From an uncultured Cellulomonas sp. (GTDB lineage Bacteria; Actinomycetota; Actinomycetes; Actinomycetales; Cellulomonadaceae), in assembly GCF_947494015.1 (NCBI RefSeq), contig NZ_CANLTL010000001.1, positions 124,001 through 188,000 on the forward strand: 64,000 nucleotides of DNA, written 5' to 3'. The first letter of the stretch is position 1. The number at the start of each line of letters is the position of its first letter. The notes beneath the pieces were generated by a model, which did no database searches, was not told the origin of the DNA, and saw only the letters and a program-made list of their open reading frames with translations. The translations under genes and the position numbers were made by a program. Below are positions 1-9,272 of the stretch, piece after piece.

Positions 1-828
1 GGCATCCCGATCGGGGCCAACACGCTCGCGCTGTACTACAACAAGGCCATCCTCGACGCAGCAGGCGTGGACCCGGCGTCCATCACCGACTGGGCGAGCC
101 TGGACGACGCGCTGGCCAAGGTCGCCGCCACGGGCAACAAGGGCATCACGTTCGCGGGCATCGGCACCGAGGAGGGCTCGTTCCAGTTCCTGCCGTGGTT
201 CTGGGGCGCGGGGGCCGACCTCACCGCGCTGGACTCGCCCGAGGCCGTGGAGGCGCTGTCGCTGTGGAAGGGCTGGCTCGACGCCGGCTACGCCCAGCAG
301 TCCGCCATCAACAACTCCCAGAACACCACCTGGGAGGAGTTCCTGACCGGCACCTTCGCCTTCGGCGAGAACGGGACCTGGCAGGTCAACAGCGCGGCGG
401 AGGCCGACTTCGAGACCGGCTACATCCAGATCCCGGCGGTCGACGGCGGCGGCGCCCCGGCGCCCACGGGCGGTGAGTTCATCACCGCCCCGGTCCAGGA
501 CGACGAGGCACGCTACGAGACGACGTCGCAGATCATCGAGTGCATGACCACGCCCGAGGGCCTGGTCGAGACGGCGAACACGTTCGCCTACTACATCCCG
601 CCGACGGAACCCGGTCAGGAGGCGCTGCTCGAGGAGCACCCCGAGCTGCAGACCTGGGTCGACGCCGTCCGGGACGCCAAGGGGCGCACGAGCGACGACC
701 TGGGCACCGACTACCCGGTCATCTCCGAGCAGCTGTGGACGGCGGTGCAGAACGCCCTGTCCGGCGCCATGTCCCCCGAGGAGGCTCTCTCGGCCGCCCA
801 GCAGGCCGCCGAGTCCGCCACGAGCTGA
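1..828 (+). CDS. ABC transporter sugar-binding protein, C-terminal part
   Basis: The reading frame is open from the first base, so the N-terminus with its lipoprotein signal lies upstream of the window; 275 residues remain. The visible part has the pattern of family 1 extracellular solute-binding proteins: an early YYNK motif, many Trp/Tyr residues suited to stacking on sugars, and a helical C-terminal lobe ending SAAQQAAESATS. It would capture an oligosaccharide outside the membrane and hand it to the two permeases directly downstream. The glycosidases at the end of the operon suggest a pentose-containing plant oligosaccharide (inference). No ATPase gene is present, so the importer probably uses a shared MsmK/MsiK-type ATPase encoded elsewhere. 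Confidence 0.9.
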   Translation, partial: GIPIGANTLALYYNKAILDAAGVDPASITDWASLDDALAKVAATGNKGITFAGIGTEEGSFQFLPWFWGAGADLTALDSPEAVEALSLWKGWLDAGYAQQSAINNSQNTTWEEFLTGTFAFGENGTWQVNSAAEADFETGYIQIPAVDGGGAPAPTGGEFITAPVQDDEARYETTSQIIECMTTPEGLVETANTFAYYIPPTEPGQEALLEEHPELQTWVDAVRDAKGRTSDDLGTDYPVISEQLWTAVQNALSGAMSPEEALSAAQQAAESATS

Positions 829-837
829 CCCCTCGAC

Positions 838-888
838 CGGCGCCCCGGCAGGAGCCCTCGGCATCCCGCCGGGCCCTGCGGGGCGCCG
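838..888 (+). terminator. stem-loop between binding protein and permease genes
   Basis: Arms at 838-852 (CGGCGCCCCGGCAGG) and 875-888 pair over 14 bp with one bulged G, around a 22-nt loop. It starts 10 bases after the binding-protein stop and there is no T run. Hairpins at this place in sugar ABC operons commonly stabilise the upstream message or attenuate transcription, giving more binding protein than permease; that role is inferred here. Confidence 0.5.
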
Positions 889-926
889 AGCAGACCTGAC
901 CACCACGACCTCACCTGGATGACGTC

Positions 927-1910
927 ATGAGCACGACCTCCACCCCGGTCGGGAGCACGGGCACGCCCGGGGGGGCGTCCGGCACCGCACCGGTCGTCGC
1001 CCCCCCGAGGCGGTCGCCCCGCCCCCGCGCCCGCTCCAACCGGTGGGCCGCGGCGGCCTTCGCGGCGCCGCTGCTGATCTACATGCTGGTCTTCTACGTG
1101 TTCCCGCTGTACCGCAACCTCGAGCTGAGCCTGCACGACTACACCGTGCGCGCCTTCGTCCAGGGCGACGCGCAGTTCGTGGGGCTCGAGAAGTACCGCG
1201 AGATCATCACCTCGGCCACGTTCGCGCCGGCCGTGCGCAACACGGTGGTGTTCGTCGTGGTGTCGCTGATCTTCCAGTACGCCCTGGGCCTGGCGCTGGC
1301 GGTGTTCTTCCGCAACAACTTCCGCCTGTCCGGCCTCCTGCGGGGCATGTTCCTCATCCCGTGGCTGCTGCCGCTGATCGTGTCGGCGTCCACCTGGTCG
1401 TGGATGCTCAACAGCGACAACGGGATCGTGAACTCGGTGCTCGCGGCGTTCGGCGTCGGCCAGATCAACTGGCTGACCTCGCCGACGATGGCGATCTGGT
1501 CGGTCACGATCGCCAACATCTGGCTGGGGATCCCGTTCAACCTCGTCATCCTGTACTCGGGGCTGCAGAACATCCCCGGCGACGTGTACGAGGCCGCGTC
1601 CCTGGACGGCGCCAACGGCTGGCAGCAGTTCTGGCGGATCACGTTCCCGCTGCTGCGACCGGTCTCGGCGATCACGCTGCTGCTGGGGTTCGTCTACACG
1701 CTCAAGGTGGTCGACGTGATCTGGATCATGACCAACGGCGGGCCGGCCAACGCGTCGACCACCCTCGCCGTGTGGTCCTACCGGGAGGCCTTCGGAACCG
1801 GCCAACCCGACTTCTCGCCGGCCGCCGCCGTCGGCAACGTCCTCATCCTCGTCGCCCTCGCCATCGGCCTGCTCTACCTGCAGCTGCAGCGCCGTCAGGA
1901 GAAGTCATGA
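927..1910 (+). CDS. sugar ABC transporter permease (MalF/UgpA type)
   Basis: This 327-residue integral membrane protein is one half of the import channel. The first 35 residues are a Pro/Arg-rich cytoplasmic tail; about six hydrophobic segments follow, starting at LLIYMLVFYVFPLY. The cytoplasmic EAA loop that docks the ATPase is clear in the C-terminal half (YEAASLDGANGWQQFWRITF). The ATG at 927 is the first in frame. The stop overlaps the ATG of the next permease (ATGA), so the two are translationally coupled. Family assignment is firm; the substrate is not shown by the sequence. Confidence 0.93.
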   Translation: MSTTSTPVGSTGTPGGASGTAPVVAPPRRSPRPRARSNRWAAAAFAAPLLIYMLVFYVFPLYRNLELSLHDYTVRAFVQGDAQFVGLEKYREIITSATFAPAVRNTVVFVVVSLIFQYALGLALAVFFRNNFRLSGLLRGMFLIPWLLPLIVSASTWSWMLNSDNGIVNSVLAAFGVGQINWLTSPTMAIWSVTIANIWLGIPFNLVILYSGLQNIPGDVYEAASLDGANGWQQFWRITFPLLRPVSAITLLLGFVYTLKVVDVIWIMTNGGPANASTTLAVWSYREAFGTGQPDFSPAAAVGNVLILVALAIGLLYLQLQRRQEKS

Positions 1911-2725
1911 GCACCACGCGCACCTGGTGGAAGACCGCGCTCGGCGTCCTGTTCACGGCGCTGATGCTGTTCCCGGTCTACTGGATGGTCAACGTCTCGC
2001 TGACCCGGACCAACGACCTGCGGCTCGACCCCCCGCAGTGGTTCCCCGTCGACCCCACCTTCGACGGCTACGCCAACGTGATGGCACAGCAGCTGCCGGC
2101 ACTGGGCACCAGCCTGCTGGTAGGGCTCGGCTGCGTCGCGCTGACGCTGCTGATCGCCGCACCGGCCGGCTACGCGATCGCGATCCTGCGCCTGACCGGG
2201 CGCGGGCCGCTGAACTTCCTGCTGCTGGTCGCCCAGATGATCCCGGCCGTCGTGATGGCGATGGGGTTCTACGCCATCTACGTCCGCCTGGGTCTGCTGA
2301 ACTCGGTCGGCGGGCTCATCGTCGCGGACTCCACCATCGCGGTGCCGTTCGCGGTCCTGCTGTTCAGCGCCTTCATGGCCGGCATCCCGCGCGAGCTCAT
2401 CCAGGCTGCGACGATCGACGGCGCCGGCCCGTGGCGGGTCTTCCGGTCGATCGTGCTGCCGGTGAGCCGGAACTCGGTGCTGACCGTGTCGCTGTTCGCG
2501 TTCCTGTGGGCCTGGTCGGACTTCATCTTCGCCTCGACCCTGGACCGCAACGGCGACCTCATCCCGGTCACGCTGGGCATCTACAAGTACATCGGCAACA
2601 ACACCACGGAGTGGAACTCGATCATGGCGACCGCCGTGGTCGCCTCCGTCCCCGCGGCGATCCTCCTGGTCGTCGCCCAGCGCTATGTCGCCGCCGGGGT
2701 CACCGCCGGCGCTGTGAAGGACTGA
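1907..2725 (+). CDS. sugar ABC transporter permease (MalG/UgpE type)
   Basis: The second channel subunit, 272 residues, starts at the ATG inside the upstream stop overlap. It begins with a signal-anchor segment (ALGVLFTALMLFPVYWMV) and has about six membrane spans. The EAA loop reads IQAATIDGAGPWRVFRSIVLP, shortened here at its ends to its core AATIDGAGPWRVF. It ends 2 bases before the start of the GH127 gene, so transporter and glycosidases form one operon. It would pair with the MalF-type permease and a separately encoded ATPase. Confidence 0.93.
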   Translation: MSTTRTWWKTALGVLFTALMLFPVYWMVNVSLTRTNDLRLDPPQWFPVDPTFDGYANVMAQQLPALGTSLLVGLGCVALTLLIAAPAGYAIAILRLTGRGPLNFLLLVAQMIPAVVMAMGFYAIYVRLGLLNSVGGLIVADSTIAVPFAVLLFSAFMAGIPRELIQAATIDGAGPWRVFRSIVLPVSRNSVLTVSLFAFLWAWSDFIFASTLDRNGDLIPVTLGIYKYIGNNTTEWNSIMATAVVASVPAAILLVVAQRYVAAGVTAGAVKD

Positions 2726-2727
2726 AC

Positions 2728-4659
2728 ATGACTCACGAGCTCCTCGACGCCGCCGTCGGGCAGGCCACCGCGCGTCCCGTCGTGCCCGCCGCGGGCGTCC
2801 GCCGCGGTGCCGGTGCGGGCGAGGTCCGCCTGGACGGCGGCTTCTGGGGCGACCTGCAGGGCGCCAACGCGCGCGCGTCGCTGCGGCACTGCCTGACCTG
2901 GATGGAGCGGCTGGGCTGGCTGGCGAACTTCGACCGGGTCGCCGAGGGCGCCACCGGGGCCGAGCGCCCCGGGTGGCAGTTCTCCGACTCCGAGGTCTAC
3001 AAGCTCATGGAGGCCCTTGCGTGGGAGTACGGGCGGACCGGCGACGCCGACGCCGACGGGCTGCTCGAGGAGCTCACCGCCCGGGTCGCCCGCGCCCAGG
3101 ACGCCGACGGCTACCTCAACACGTGCTTCGGCCACGCCGGTCAGCGGCCGCGGTACTCCGACCTGGAGAGCGGGCACGAGCTCTACTGCACGGGTCACCT
3201 GCTCCAGGCCGCCGTCGCCGTCCACCGCACCGGTGCGCCCGGCGGCCTCGTGCCGATCGCGCGCCGCGCCGCCGACGAGGTCTGCCGCACTTTCGGCGCC
3301 GGCGCGCGCGAGGGCATCTGCGGACACCCCGAGATCGAGGTCGGGCTCGCCGAGCTCGGCCGAGCGCTCGACGAGCCGCGCTACCTCGAGCAGGCCCGCC
3401 TCTTCGTCGAGCGTCGGGGCCGCGGCCTGCTCGCCCCGATCGCCCTCCTGTCGCCCGCCTACTTCCAGGACGACGTCCCGGTCCGGGAGGCCGACGCCTG
3501 GCGGGGCCACGCCGTGCGCGCGCTGTACCTCACGGCCGCGGCCGTCGACGTGGCCGTCGACACCGGCGACGCCGAGCTGCTCGCGGCGGTCGAGCGCCAG
3601 TGGGAGCGGTCCGTCGGGCGCCGCACCTACATCACCGGCGGGATGGGCTCGCGCCACCAGGACGAGGGGTTCGGCGAGGACTGGGAGCTGCCGCCGGACC
3701 GCGCCTACTGCGAGACGTGCGCCGGCGTGGCCTCGGTCATGGTCTCCTGGCGCCTGTACCTGGCGACCGGTGACGTGCGGTACGCCGACCTCGTCGAGCG
3801 CACGTTCTACAACGTCGTGGCCACGTCGCCCCGGTCCGACGGTCGGGCGTTCTTCTACGCCAACCCGCTCCAGCAGCGGGTGGCCGGCACCGACGTCCTG
3901 GAGGACGCCGAGAACGCGCGTGCCGAGGGCGGCGTCCGCGCGCCCTGGTTCGACGTCTCGTGCTGCCCGACGAACGTGGCCCGCACCCTCGCCACGTGGC
4001 ACACCTACGCCGCGGCCGTGGAGGGCGACACCGTCTCCCTGCTGCAGTACGCGGCCGGTGAGGTCGACGTGGAGCTGCCCGGTGGTGACCGGGTGGTCCT
4101 GCGGGTCACCACCGGCTACCCCGTGGACGGGGACGTCGCGGTCGAGGTGGTCAGCGCGCCGGACCGTCCGCTGACGCTGCGGCTGCGGGTGCCGCACTGG
4201 GCGTCCGGCGCCGTCCTGGACACCGCCGACGGGACGTCCGCGGTGGAGCCGGGCTGGGCCGACGTGCCCGACGTCGTCGCCGGCCGGCGCGTGACGCTGC
4301 GCCTGCCGGTCGAGCCGCGGTTCACCTGGCCGGACCCGCGGATCGACGCCGTCCGCGGCTGCGTCGCCGTCGAGCGCGGCCCGGTCGTGCTGTGCCTGGA
4401 GTCGACCGACCTGCCGGCCGGCGTCGGGCTCGACGACGTCCGGCTCGACGCCGGGGTGGAGCCGGTCACCGACGGGGACGGTGCCCGGGTGCGGGTGCGC
4501 GCGACCCCCGCGGTCGAGAGCCCCTTCCCGTACGGCGGCCGGCCGGCCGTCGCCACCGCCGGTGACGCGCACGACGTCCGGATGGTCCCGTACCACCAGT
4601 GGGCCGAGCGGGAGCCGTCGACCATGCGCGTGTTCGTCCCGACGCTGCCGGCGTCGTGA
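2728..4659 (+). CDS. GH127 beta-L-arabinofuranosidase family protein
   Basis: This 643-residue protein has no signal peptide and is probably cytoplasmic, trimming oligosaccharides after import. It has the (alpha/alpha)6 barrel and C-terminal beta domains of GH127 (old DUF1680). All catalytic positions of the characterised Bifidobacterium enzyme can be found: Glu313 in the acid/base position, and the zinc cluster with nucleophile from Glu329, Cys331 (YCETCA), Cys412 and Cys413 (SCCPTN). In that enzyme the metal-bound cysteine is the nucleophile. The known activity is release of beta-L-arabinofuranose; other family members have other specificities, so the exact substrate is unproven. The stop overlaps the GTG of the GH31 gene. 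Confidence 0.9.
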   Translation: MTHELLDAAVGQATARPVVPAAGVRRGAGAGEVRLDGGFWGDLQGANARASLRHCLTWMERLGWLANFDRVAEGATGAERPGWQFSDSEVYKLMEALAWEYGRTGDADADGLLEELTARVARAQDADGYLNTCFGHAGQRPRYSDLESGHELYCTGHLLQAAVAVHRTGAPGGLVPIARRAADEVCRTFGAGAREGICGHPEIEVGLAELGRALDEPRYLEQARLFVERRGRGLLAPIALLSPAYFQDDVPVREADAWRGHAVRALYLTAAAVDVAVDTGDAELLAAVERQWERSVGRRTYITGGMGSRHQDEGFGEDWELPPDRAYCETCAGVASVMVSWRLYLATGDVRYADLVERTFYNVVATSPRSDGRAFFYANPLQQRVAGTDVLEDAENARAEGGVRAPWFDVSCCPTNVARTLATWHTYAAAVEGDTVSLLQYAAGEVDVELPGGDRVVLRVTTGYPVDGDVAVEVVSAPDRPLTLRLRVPHWASGAVLDTADGTSAVEPGWADVPDVVAGRRVTLRLPVEPRFTWPDPRIDAVRGCVAVERGPVVLCLESTDLPAGVGLDDVRLDAGVEPVTDGDGARVRVRATPAVESPFPYGGRPAVATAGDAHDVRMVPYHQWAEREPSTMRVFVPTLPAS

Positions 4660-6710
4660 CCGGCCCCGGGACCGGCGAGGCGACCTCGGCCTTCACGGTC
4701 GACGGCGCCCGGGTGGTGTGGCGCGGCGGCGGGGAGGTCCTCGTCGTCGAGCCGTGGGGCGCCGACAGCGTGCGCGTGCGGGCCACGCTCAAGCGCGACG
4801 TCGAGGACACCGACTGGGCGCTGCTGCCGCCGGACGCCACACCGGCGACGGTGAGCGTCCGCGGGGAGACCGCGACGCTCGTCAACGGACGGCTGCGCGT
4901 GGTCCTGGAGCACACCGAGAACCTGCAGGAGGTCGTCGGCCACCGCGTGTTCCGGTGCGAGGTCTCGTTCTGGGACCACGTCGAGGACCGACTGCTGTTC
5001 CGCGAGCTCGGGACCGGCGGGTCGCTCAACCTGCGCGCCCGTGCGCTGCGCCCGCACCTCGGCGGGGACCTGGAGGTGACCGCGTCGTTCGAGCCGGTCC
5101 CGGGCGAGAAGCTCTACGGGATGGGCCAGTACCAGCAGCACGTGCTGGACCTCAAGGGCTGCACGCTCGAGCTCGCCCACCGCAACTCCCAGGCCAGCGT
5201 GCCGTTCCTGCTGTCCAGCGCCGGGTACGGCTTCCTGTGGCACGACCCGGCCATCGGCCGCGCCACCTTCGCGACCAACCGGACGGAGTGGGTCGCGGGG
5301 CACACCCGTCAGCTGGACTACTGGGTGACCGCCGGACCGACCCCGGCCCGCATCGCCTCGGCGTACGCCCGCGCGACCGGGCACGCTCCCCCGATGCCCG
5401 AGCACGGGCTCGGCTTCTGGCAGTGCAAGCTGCGCTACTGGAACCAGGGGCAGCTCCTGGACGTGGTGCGCGAGCACAAGCGCCGCGGTCTGCCGATGGA
5501 CGTCGTCGTGGCCGACTTCTTCCACTGGCCGCGCATGGGTGACCTGCGGTTCGAGGACGAGTTCTGGCCCGACCCGACCGCCATGGTCCGCGAGCTGCGG
5601 GAGCTCGGCGTCGAGCTCATGGTCTCGGTCTGGCCCCAGGTGTCCGTCGAGTCGGAGAACTACGCCGAGTTCGCCCGGGACGGGCTGCTGGTGCGCAGCG
5701 AGCGCGGGATCGACGTCCAGATGGCGTTCGAGGGTCCGAGCGCCTTCCTCGACATGACCGACCCCCGCACCCGTGAGCGGCTGTGGCAGACCTGCCGGCG
5801 CACCTACGGCCGGCACGGGATCCGGCTGTTCTGGCTCGACGAGGCCGAGCCCGAGTACGGCGTGTACGACTTCGACAACTACCGCTACCACCTGGGGCCC
5901 AACGCGCAGGTCGGCAACATCTACCCCCAGCTGTTCTCACGCGCCTTCTTCGACGGGCAGCGAGCCGACGGCCACGACGCGGTCGTCAACCTCGTGCGGT
6001 GCGCCTGGGCGGGCAGCCAGCGGTACGGCGCTCTGGTGTGGTCCGGTGACATCTCCTCCACCTTCGACGACCTGCGCCGGCAGATCACCGCGGGGGTCCA
6101 CATGGGGGTCGCCGGCATCCCGTGGTTCACCACGGACATCGGCGGCTTCCACCGCGGCGACGGTCGCGACCCCGCATTCCGCGAGCTGCTGGTGCGGTGG
6201 TTCCAGTTCGCCACCTTCTGCCCGGTCATGCGCCTGCACGGCGACCGGCTGCCGTACGAGGAGGTTCGCGCCGCCGACGGCTCGCGTCGCCTGCGCAGCG
6301 GGGGCCCCAACGAGCTGTGGAGCTTCGGCGAGGAGGTGTTCGAGGTCCTCGCCGACCTGGTGCACCTGCGCGAGACGCTGCGTCCCTACACGCGCGCGGT
6401 CATGGACGAGGCGCACACCCACGGGCAGCCGGTCATGCGGGGGCTGTTCCACGAGTTCCCCGACGACGGCCGTTGCTGGGACGTCGACGACCAGTACCTG
6501 TTCGGACCGGACCTGCTCGTGGCCCCCGTGCTCGCGGCGGGTGCCACGAGCCGCGAGGTCTACCTGCCGACCGGTGCTCGCTGGACCGACCTGCGGGACG
6601 GCCGGACGTACGACGGCGGTCAGCAGGTCCAGGTACCGGCTCCGCTCACCTCGGTCCCGGTGTTCGCCCGCGACGGCAGCCACGGCGACCTCGTCGGCCG
6701 ACTGCGCTGA
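4656..6710 (+). CDS. GH31 family alpha-glycosidase, likely alpha-xylosidase
   Basis: The GTG at 4656 overlaps the GH127 stop (GTGA) and gives 684 residues. There is no signal peptide. An N-terminal beta-sandwich is followed by the GH31 barrel, with the nucleophile Asp395 in FWLDEAEPE and the acid/base Asp465 in VWSGDIS, then C-terminal beta domains. The DEAEPE form of the nucleophile loop is common in alpha-xylosidases such as YicI, while many alpha-glucosidases have WxDMNE. It would remove alpha-linked xylose or a related sugar from imported oligosaccharides, in step with the GH127 enzyme. Family is certain; xylose specificity is inferred. Confidence 0.88.
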   Translation: MTGPGTGEATSAFTVDGARVVWRGGGEVLVVEPWGADSVRVRATLKRDVEDTDWALLPPDATPATVSVRGETATLVNGRLRVVLEHTENLQEVVGHRVFRCEVSFWDHVEDRLLFRELGTGGSLNLRARALRPHLGGDLEVTASFEPVPGEKLYGMGQYQQHVLDLKGCTLELAHRNSQASVPFLLSSAGYGFLWHDPAIGRATFATNRTEWVAGHTRQLDYWVTAGPTPARIASAYARATGHAPPMPEHGLGFWQCKLRYWNQGQLLDVVREHKRRGLPMDVVVADFFHWPRMGDLRFEDEFWPDPTAMVRELRELGVELMVSVWPQVSVESENYAEFARDGLLVRSERGIDVQMAFEGPSAFLDMTDPRTRERLWQTCRRTYGRHGIRLFWLDEAEPEYGVYDFDNYRYHLGPNAQVGNIYPQLFSRAFFDGQRADGHDAVVNLVRCAWAGSQRYGALVWSGDISSTFDDLRRQITAGVHMGVAGIPWFTTDIGGFHRGDGRDPAFRELLVRWFQFATFCPVMRLHGDRLPYEEVRAADGSRRLRSGGPNELWSFGEEVFEVLADLVHLRETLRPYTRAVMDEAHTHGQPVMRGLFHEFPDDGRCWDVDDQYLFGPDLLVAPVLAAGATSREVYLPTGARWTDLRDGRTYDGGQQVQVPAPLTSVPVFARDGSHGDLVGRLR

Positions 6711-6758
6711 GCTGGTCCGGACGTCACCCGCCACAGCACCCCTACCCCTGCCCAGTGC

Positions 6759-6801
6759 GACGTTCCGGACCTCTCAGCACGCCGGAAAGGTCCGGAACGT
6801 C
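6759..6801 (+). terminator. strong hairpin after the glycosidase operon
   Basis: Perfect 14-bp arms at 6759-6772 (GACGTTCCGGACCT) and 6788-6801 with a 15-nt loop, 48 bases after the GH31 stop. There is no poly-T tail, as usual in high-GC actinobacteria. It most likely ends the sugar-utilisation operon. Confidence 0.7.
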
Positions 6802-6880
6802 ACGCTCGGCATGGGGTGGGGTGGGCTGATGCGCAGGCCGTCATGGCACGCGGTCCCGGGACCGGTGGGACGATCGGGCC

Positions 6881-7342
6881 GTGGTCCGCATCCTCTTCTT
6901 CGAGCCCCGCATCCCCCAGAACACCGGCAACGCGATCCGGCTCGCCGCCGTGACGGGTGCCGAGCTGCACCTGGTCGAGCCGCTGGGCTTCGACCTGTCC
7001 GAGCCCAAGCTGCGCCGCGCCGGCCTGGACTACCACGACCTCGCTCACGTCGAGGTGCATCCGGACCTCGCCGCGGCGTGGGCCGCGTTCGGTGACGCGC
7101 GCGTGCTGGCGTTCACCACCCGCGCGGACACCGTCTACACCGACGTGGCGTACCGGCCCGACGACGTGCTGCTCTTCGGGCCCGAGCCCACCGGGCTGCC
7201 CGAGGAGGTCCTCGCCGACCCCCGGGTGGCGGACCGGGTGCGCATCCCGATGCTGGCCGGGCGGCGCTCGCTGAACCTGACCAGCTCGGCGTCGATCGCG
7301 GTGTACGAGGCCTGGCGCCAGCTCGGCTTCACCGGGGCCTGA
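6881..7342 (+). CDS. trmL: tRNA (cytidine(34)-2'-O)-methyltransferase
   Basis: A 153-residue SPOUT-class methyltransferase that uses S-adenosylmethionine to methylate the ribose of the wobble base of leucine tRNAs. The three motifs are all present: NTGNAIRLAA near the N-terminus, LLFGPEPTGLP in the middle, and IPMLAGRRSLNL before the final helix VYEAWRQLGF, which together form the trefoil knot and cofactor pocket. Length matches the YibK/CspR group. The GTG at 6881 places the conserved VRILFFEPRIPQNTGN start at the N-terminus. It is monocistronic, with the operon hairpin upstream and a convergent gene downstream. Confidence 0.92.
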   Translation: MVRILFFEPRIPQNTGNAIRLAAVTGAELHLVEPLGFDLSEPKLRRAGLDYHDLAHVEVHPDLAAAWAAFGDARVLAFTTRADTVYTDVAYRPDDVLLFGPEPTGLPEEVLADPRVADRVRIPMLAGRRSLNLTSSASIAVYEAWRQLGFTGA

Positions 7343-7378
7343 GCGACGACGCCCGGTCGGACGGCGGCGGCCACCGGG

Positions 7379-7400
7379 CCGGCGCGCTGCCGGCGCGCCG
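7379..7400. terminator. possible bidirectional terminator
   Basis: Seven-base arms GGCGCGC (7381-7387) and GCGCGCC (7393-7399) with a 5-nt loop lie between the convergent trmL and ABC exporter genes. In such GC-rich DNA short hairpins arise often, so support comes mainly from position. Confidence 0.4.
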
Positions 7401-7403
7401 CCC

Positions 7404-9272
7404 TCAGACGAGCGAGTCGCGCCACGCGGCGTGCATGGCGGCGAACCGGCCGTCCCCGCCCACCAGCTCGGCCGGCGAGCCGTCCTCCACGACGCGCCCG
7501 TCCGACATCACCAGGACCCGGTCGGCGATCGCCAGCGTCGACAGCCGATGGGCGATGATCACCGCGGTGCGGTCGGCGAGCAGGGTCTGCAGGCCCTGCT
7601 GCACGAGCCGCTCCCCGGGGATGTCCAGCGAGCTGGTGGCCTCGTCGAGGATGAGCACGGCCGGGTCGGCGAGGAACGCGCGCGCGAAGGAGATGAGCTG
7701 TCGCTGCCCGGCCGAGACGCGGCCGCCGCGCTTGTTGAGGTCGGTGTCGTAGCCGTCCGGCAGCTCCAGGACGAAGTCGTGCGCGCCGACGGCCCGCGCC
7801 GCCCGGACCACCTCCTCGTCGGTCGCGGTGGGCTTCGCCAGGGCGATGTTCTCCCGGACGCTGCCGGAGAACAGGTACGCCTCCTGCGTCACCATGACCA
7901 CCGCCCGGTGCAGGTCGGCCGAGGAGATGTCGCGCAGGTCCACGCCGTCGAGCGTCACCCGGCCCTCGCTGACGTCGTAGAAGCGGGACAGCAGCTTGGC
8001 CAGCGTGCTCTTGCCCGAGCCGGTCTCGCCGACCACCGCGACCGTCTGACCCGCCGGGACGTCCAGCGTGAGGTCGGGCAGGACGAGCTCGCCCTGCCCG
8101 TACCGGAACGCGACGTGGTCGTAGCGCACCGCGCCGGCCACGTGCGGCATCGGCACGGGACGGACGGGCTCGCGGATCGAGGGCTCCTCCTCGAGCAGGC
8201 CGGAGATCTTCTCTAGCGCGGCCGCGGCGGACTGGAAGGCGTTGTAGAACATCGCCATCTGCTGGACCGGCTGGAAGAAGCGCTTGGTGGCGAGGACCAC
8301 GGCGAGCAGCACGCCGACGTCCATGGTCCCGTCGAGTACCCGCAGGCCGCCGGCGGCCAGGACCGCGGCGACCGTGAGGTTGCCGATGATGACCAGGCCG
8401 GGGTCCAGCACGCCGTTGAGCCCCATCGCCCTGGCGTTCACCGCCCGGTAGTCCTCGGTGAGCTCGGCGTAGGTCGCGTTGTTGGCGGGCTCGCGCCGGA
8501 ACGCCTGGACGGCGCGGATCCCGGTGACGGTCTCGACGAAGTTGACGATCAGCCGCGCCGAGGCCACCCGGGTGATGCGGTAGTACAGCTGCGAGCGCTT
8601 CCGGAACCACCTCGTCAGCAGGTAGACCGGCCCGACCGCGACGCCCAGGATGAGCCCGCTGCGCCAGTCGAGGGCGAACAGCGTGATGGCGGTGAACGCC
8701 ATGAACAGCGCGCCCTGGACCAGTGCGGTGAGCCCCGAGTCGAGCAGCTCGCGGACGGCCTCGAGGTCCGAGGTCTGCCGGGAGATGATCCGACCCGACG
8801 TGTAGGACTCGTGGAACTCCAGGCTCAGCCGCTGGGTCTGGCGGAACACCCGCCGGCGCAGGTCCAGCAGCACCGCCTGGCTCACCCGGGCGGCCACCCG
8901 GATGTAGCCGGCGGTGCACGCCCCGGCGACCAGGGCCGCCAGCACGTAGGCCCCGCCGATCAGCGCGATCCGGCTCGGGTCGCCGTCCCGCGCGGCGGGC
9001 AGGCCGGCGTCGATGCCGAGCGCGATCAACGGTGGTCCGGCCACCCGGGCTGCTTGCGCGAGGACGACGAGCGTCACCGCGAGCGCGAAGTCCGGTCGCC
9101 GGGACTCCAGCAGGGACGACAGCAGCCGCAGCGAGCGGCGGCGGATGCTGCGGGACTGCCCCCGGTCGGGGTCGGTGTTGTCCTCGTCGGCGACGCCGAA
9201 GCCTGCGGCCGCCTGCGGGTCGCGGCGGGCGGCGTCGGCCATCTCCACCGCGGACACCCGAGGTGCGCTCAT
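7404..9272 (-). CDS. heterodimeric ABC exporter, subunit with canonical ATPase motifs
   Basis: A 622-residue half-transporter: hydrophilic N-terminal tail (about 55 residues), six-span type IV exporter membrane domain (residues 60-350), then the nucleotide-binding domain. Walker A is GETGSGKST, the Q-loop [10 protein letters not shown], Walker [13 protein letters not shown] with the catalytic Glu, and the H-loop IIAHRLST. The signature reads VSAGQ, slightly off the consensus LSGGQ. Its ATG overlaps the stop of the partner gene (ATGA), so the two subunits are coupled. Substrate unknown; lipid or drug export is typical. Confidence 0.9.
   Translation of the reverse strand: MSAPRVSAVEMADAARRDPQAAAGFGVADEDNTDPDRGQSRSIRRRSLRLLSSLLESRRPDFALAVTLVVLAQAARVAGPPLIALGIDAGLPAARDGDPSRIALIGGAYVLAALVAGACTAGYIRVAARVSQAVLLDLRRRVFRQTQRLSLEFHESYTSGRIISRQTSDLEAVRELLDSGLTALVQGALFMAFTAITLFALDWRSGLILGVAVGPVYLLTRWFRKRSQLYYRITRVASARLIVNFVETVTGIRAVQAFRREPANNATYAELTEDYRAVNARAMGLNGVLDPGLVIIGNLTVAAVLAAGGLRVLDGTMDVGVLLAVVLATKRFFQPVQQMAMFYNAFQSAAAALEKISGLLEEEPSIREPVRPVPMPHVAGAVRYDHVAFRYGQGELVLPDLTLDVPAGQTVAVVGETGSGKSTLAKLLSRFYDVSEGRVTLDGVDLRDISSADLHRAVVMVTQEAYLFSGSVRENIALAKPTATDEEVVRAARAVGAHDFVLELPDGYDTDLNKRGGRVSAGQRQLISFARAFLADPAVLILDEATSSLDIPGERLVQQGLQTLLADRTAVIIAHRLSTLAIADRVLVMSDGRVVEDGSPAELVGGDGRFAAMHAAWRDSLV

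Noticed and set aside
2683-4596. Long open frames antisense to the glycosidase genes.
   Set aside because: In DNA of this GC content the opposite strand is often open; the translations are Arg/Gly/Pro/Ala-rich and lack any family motif.
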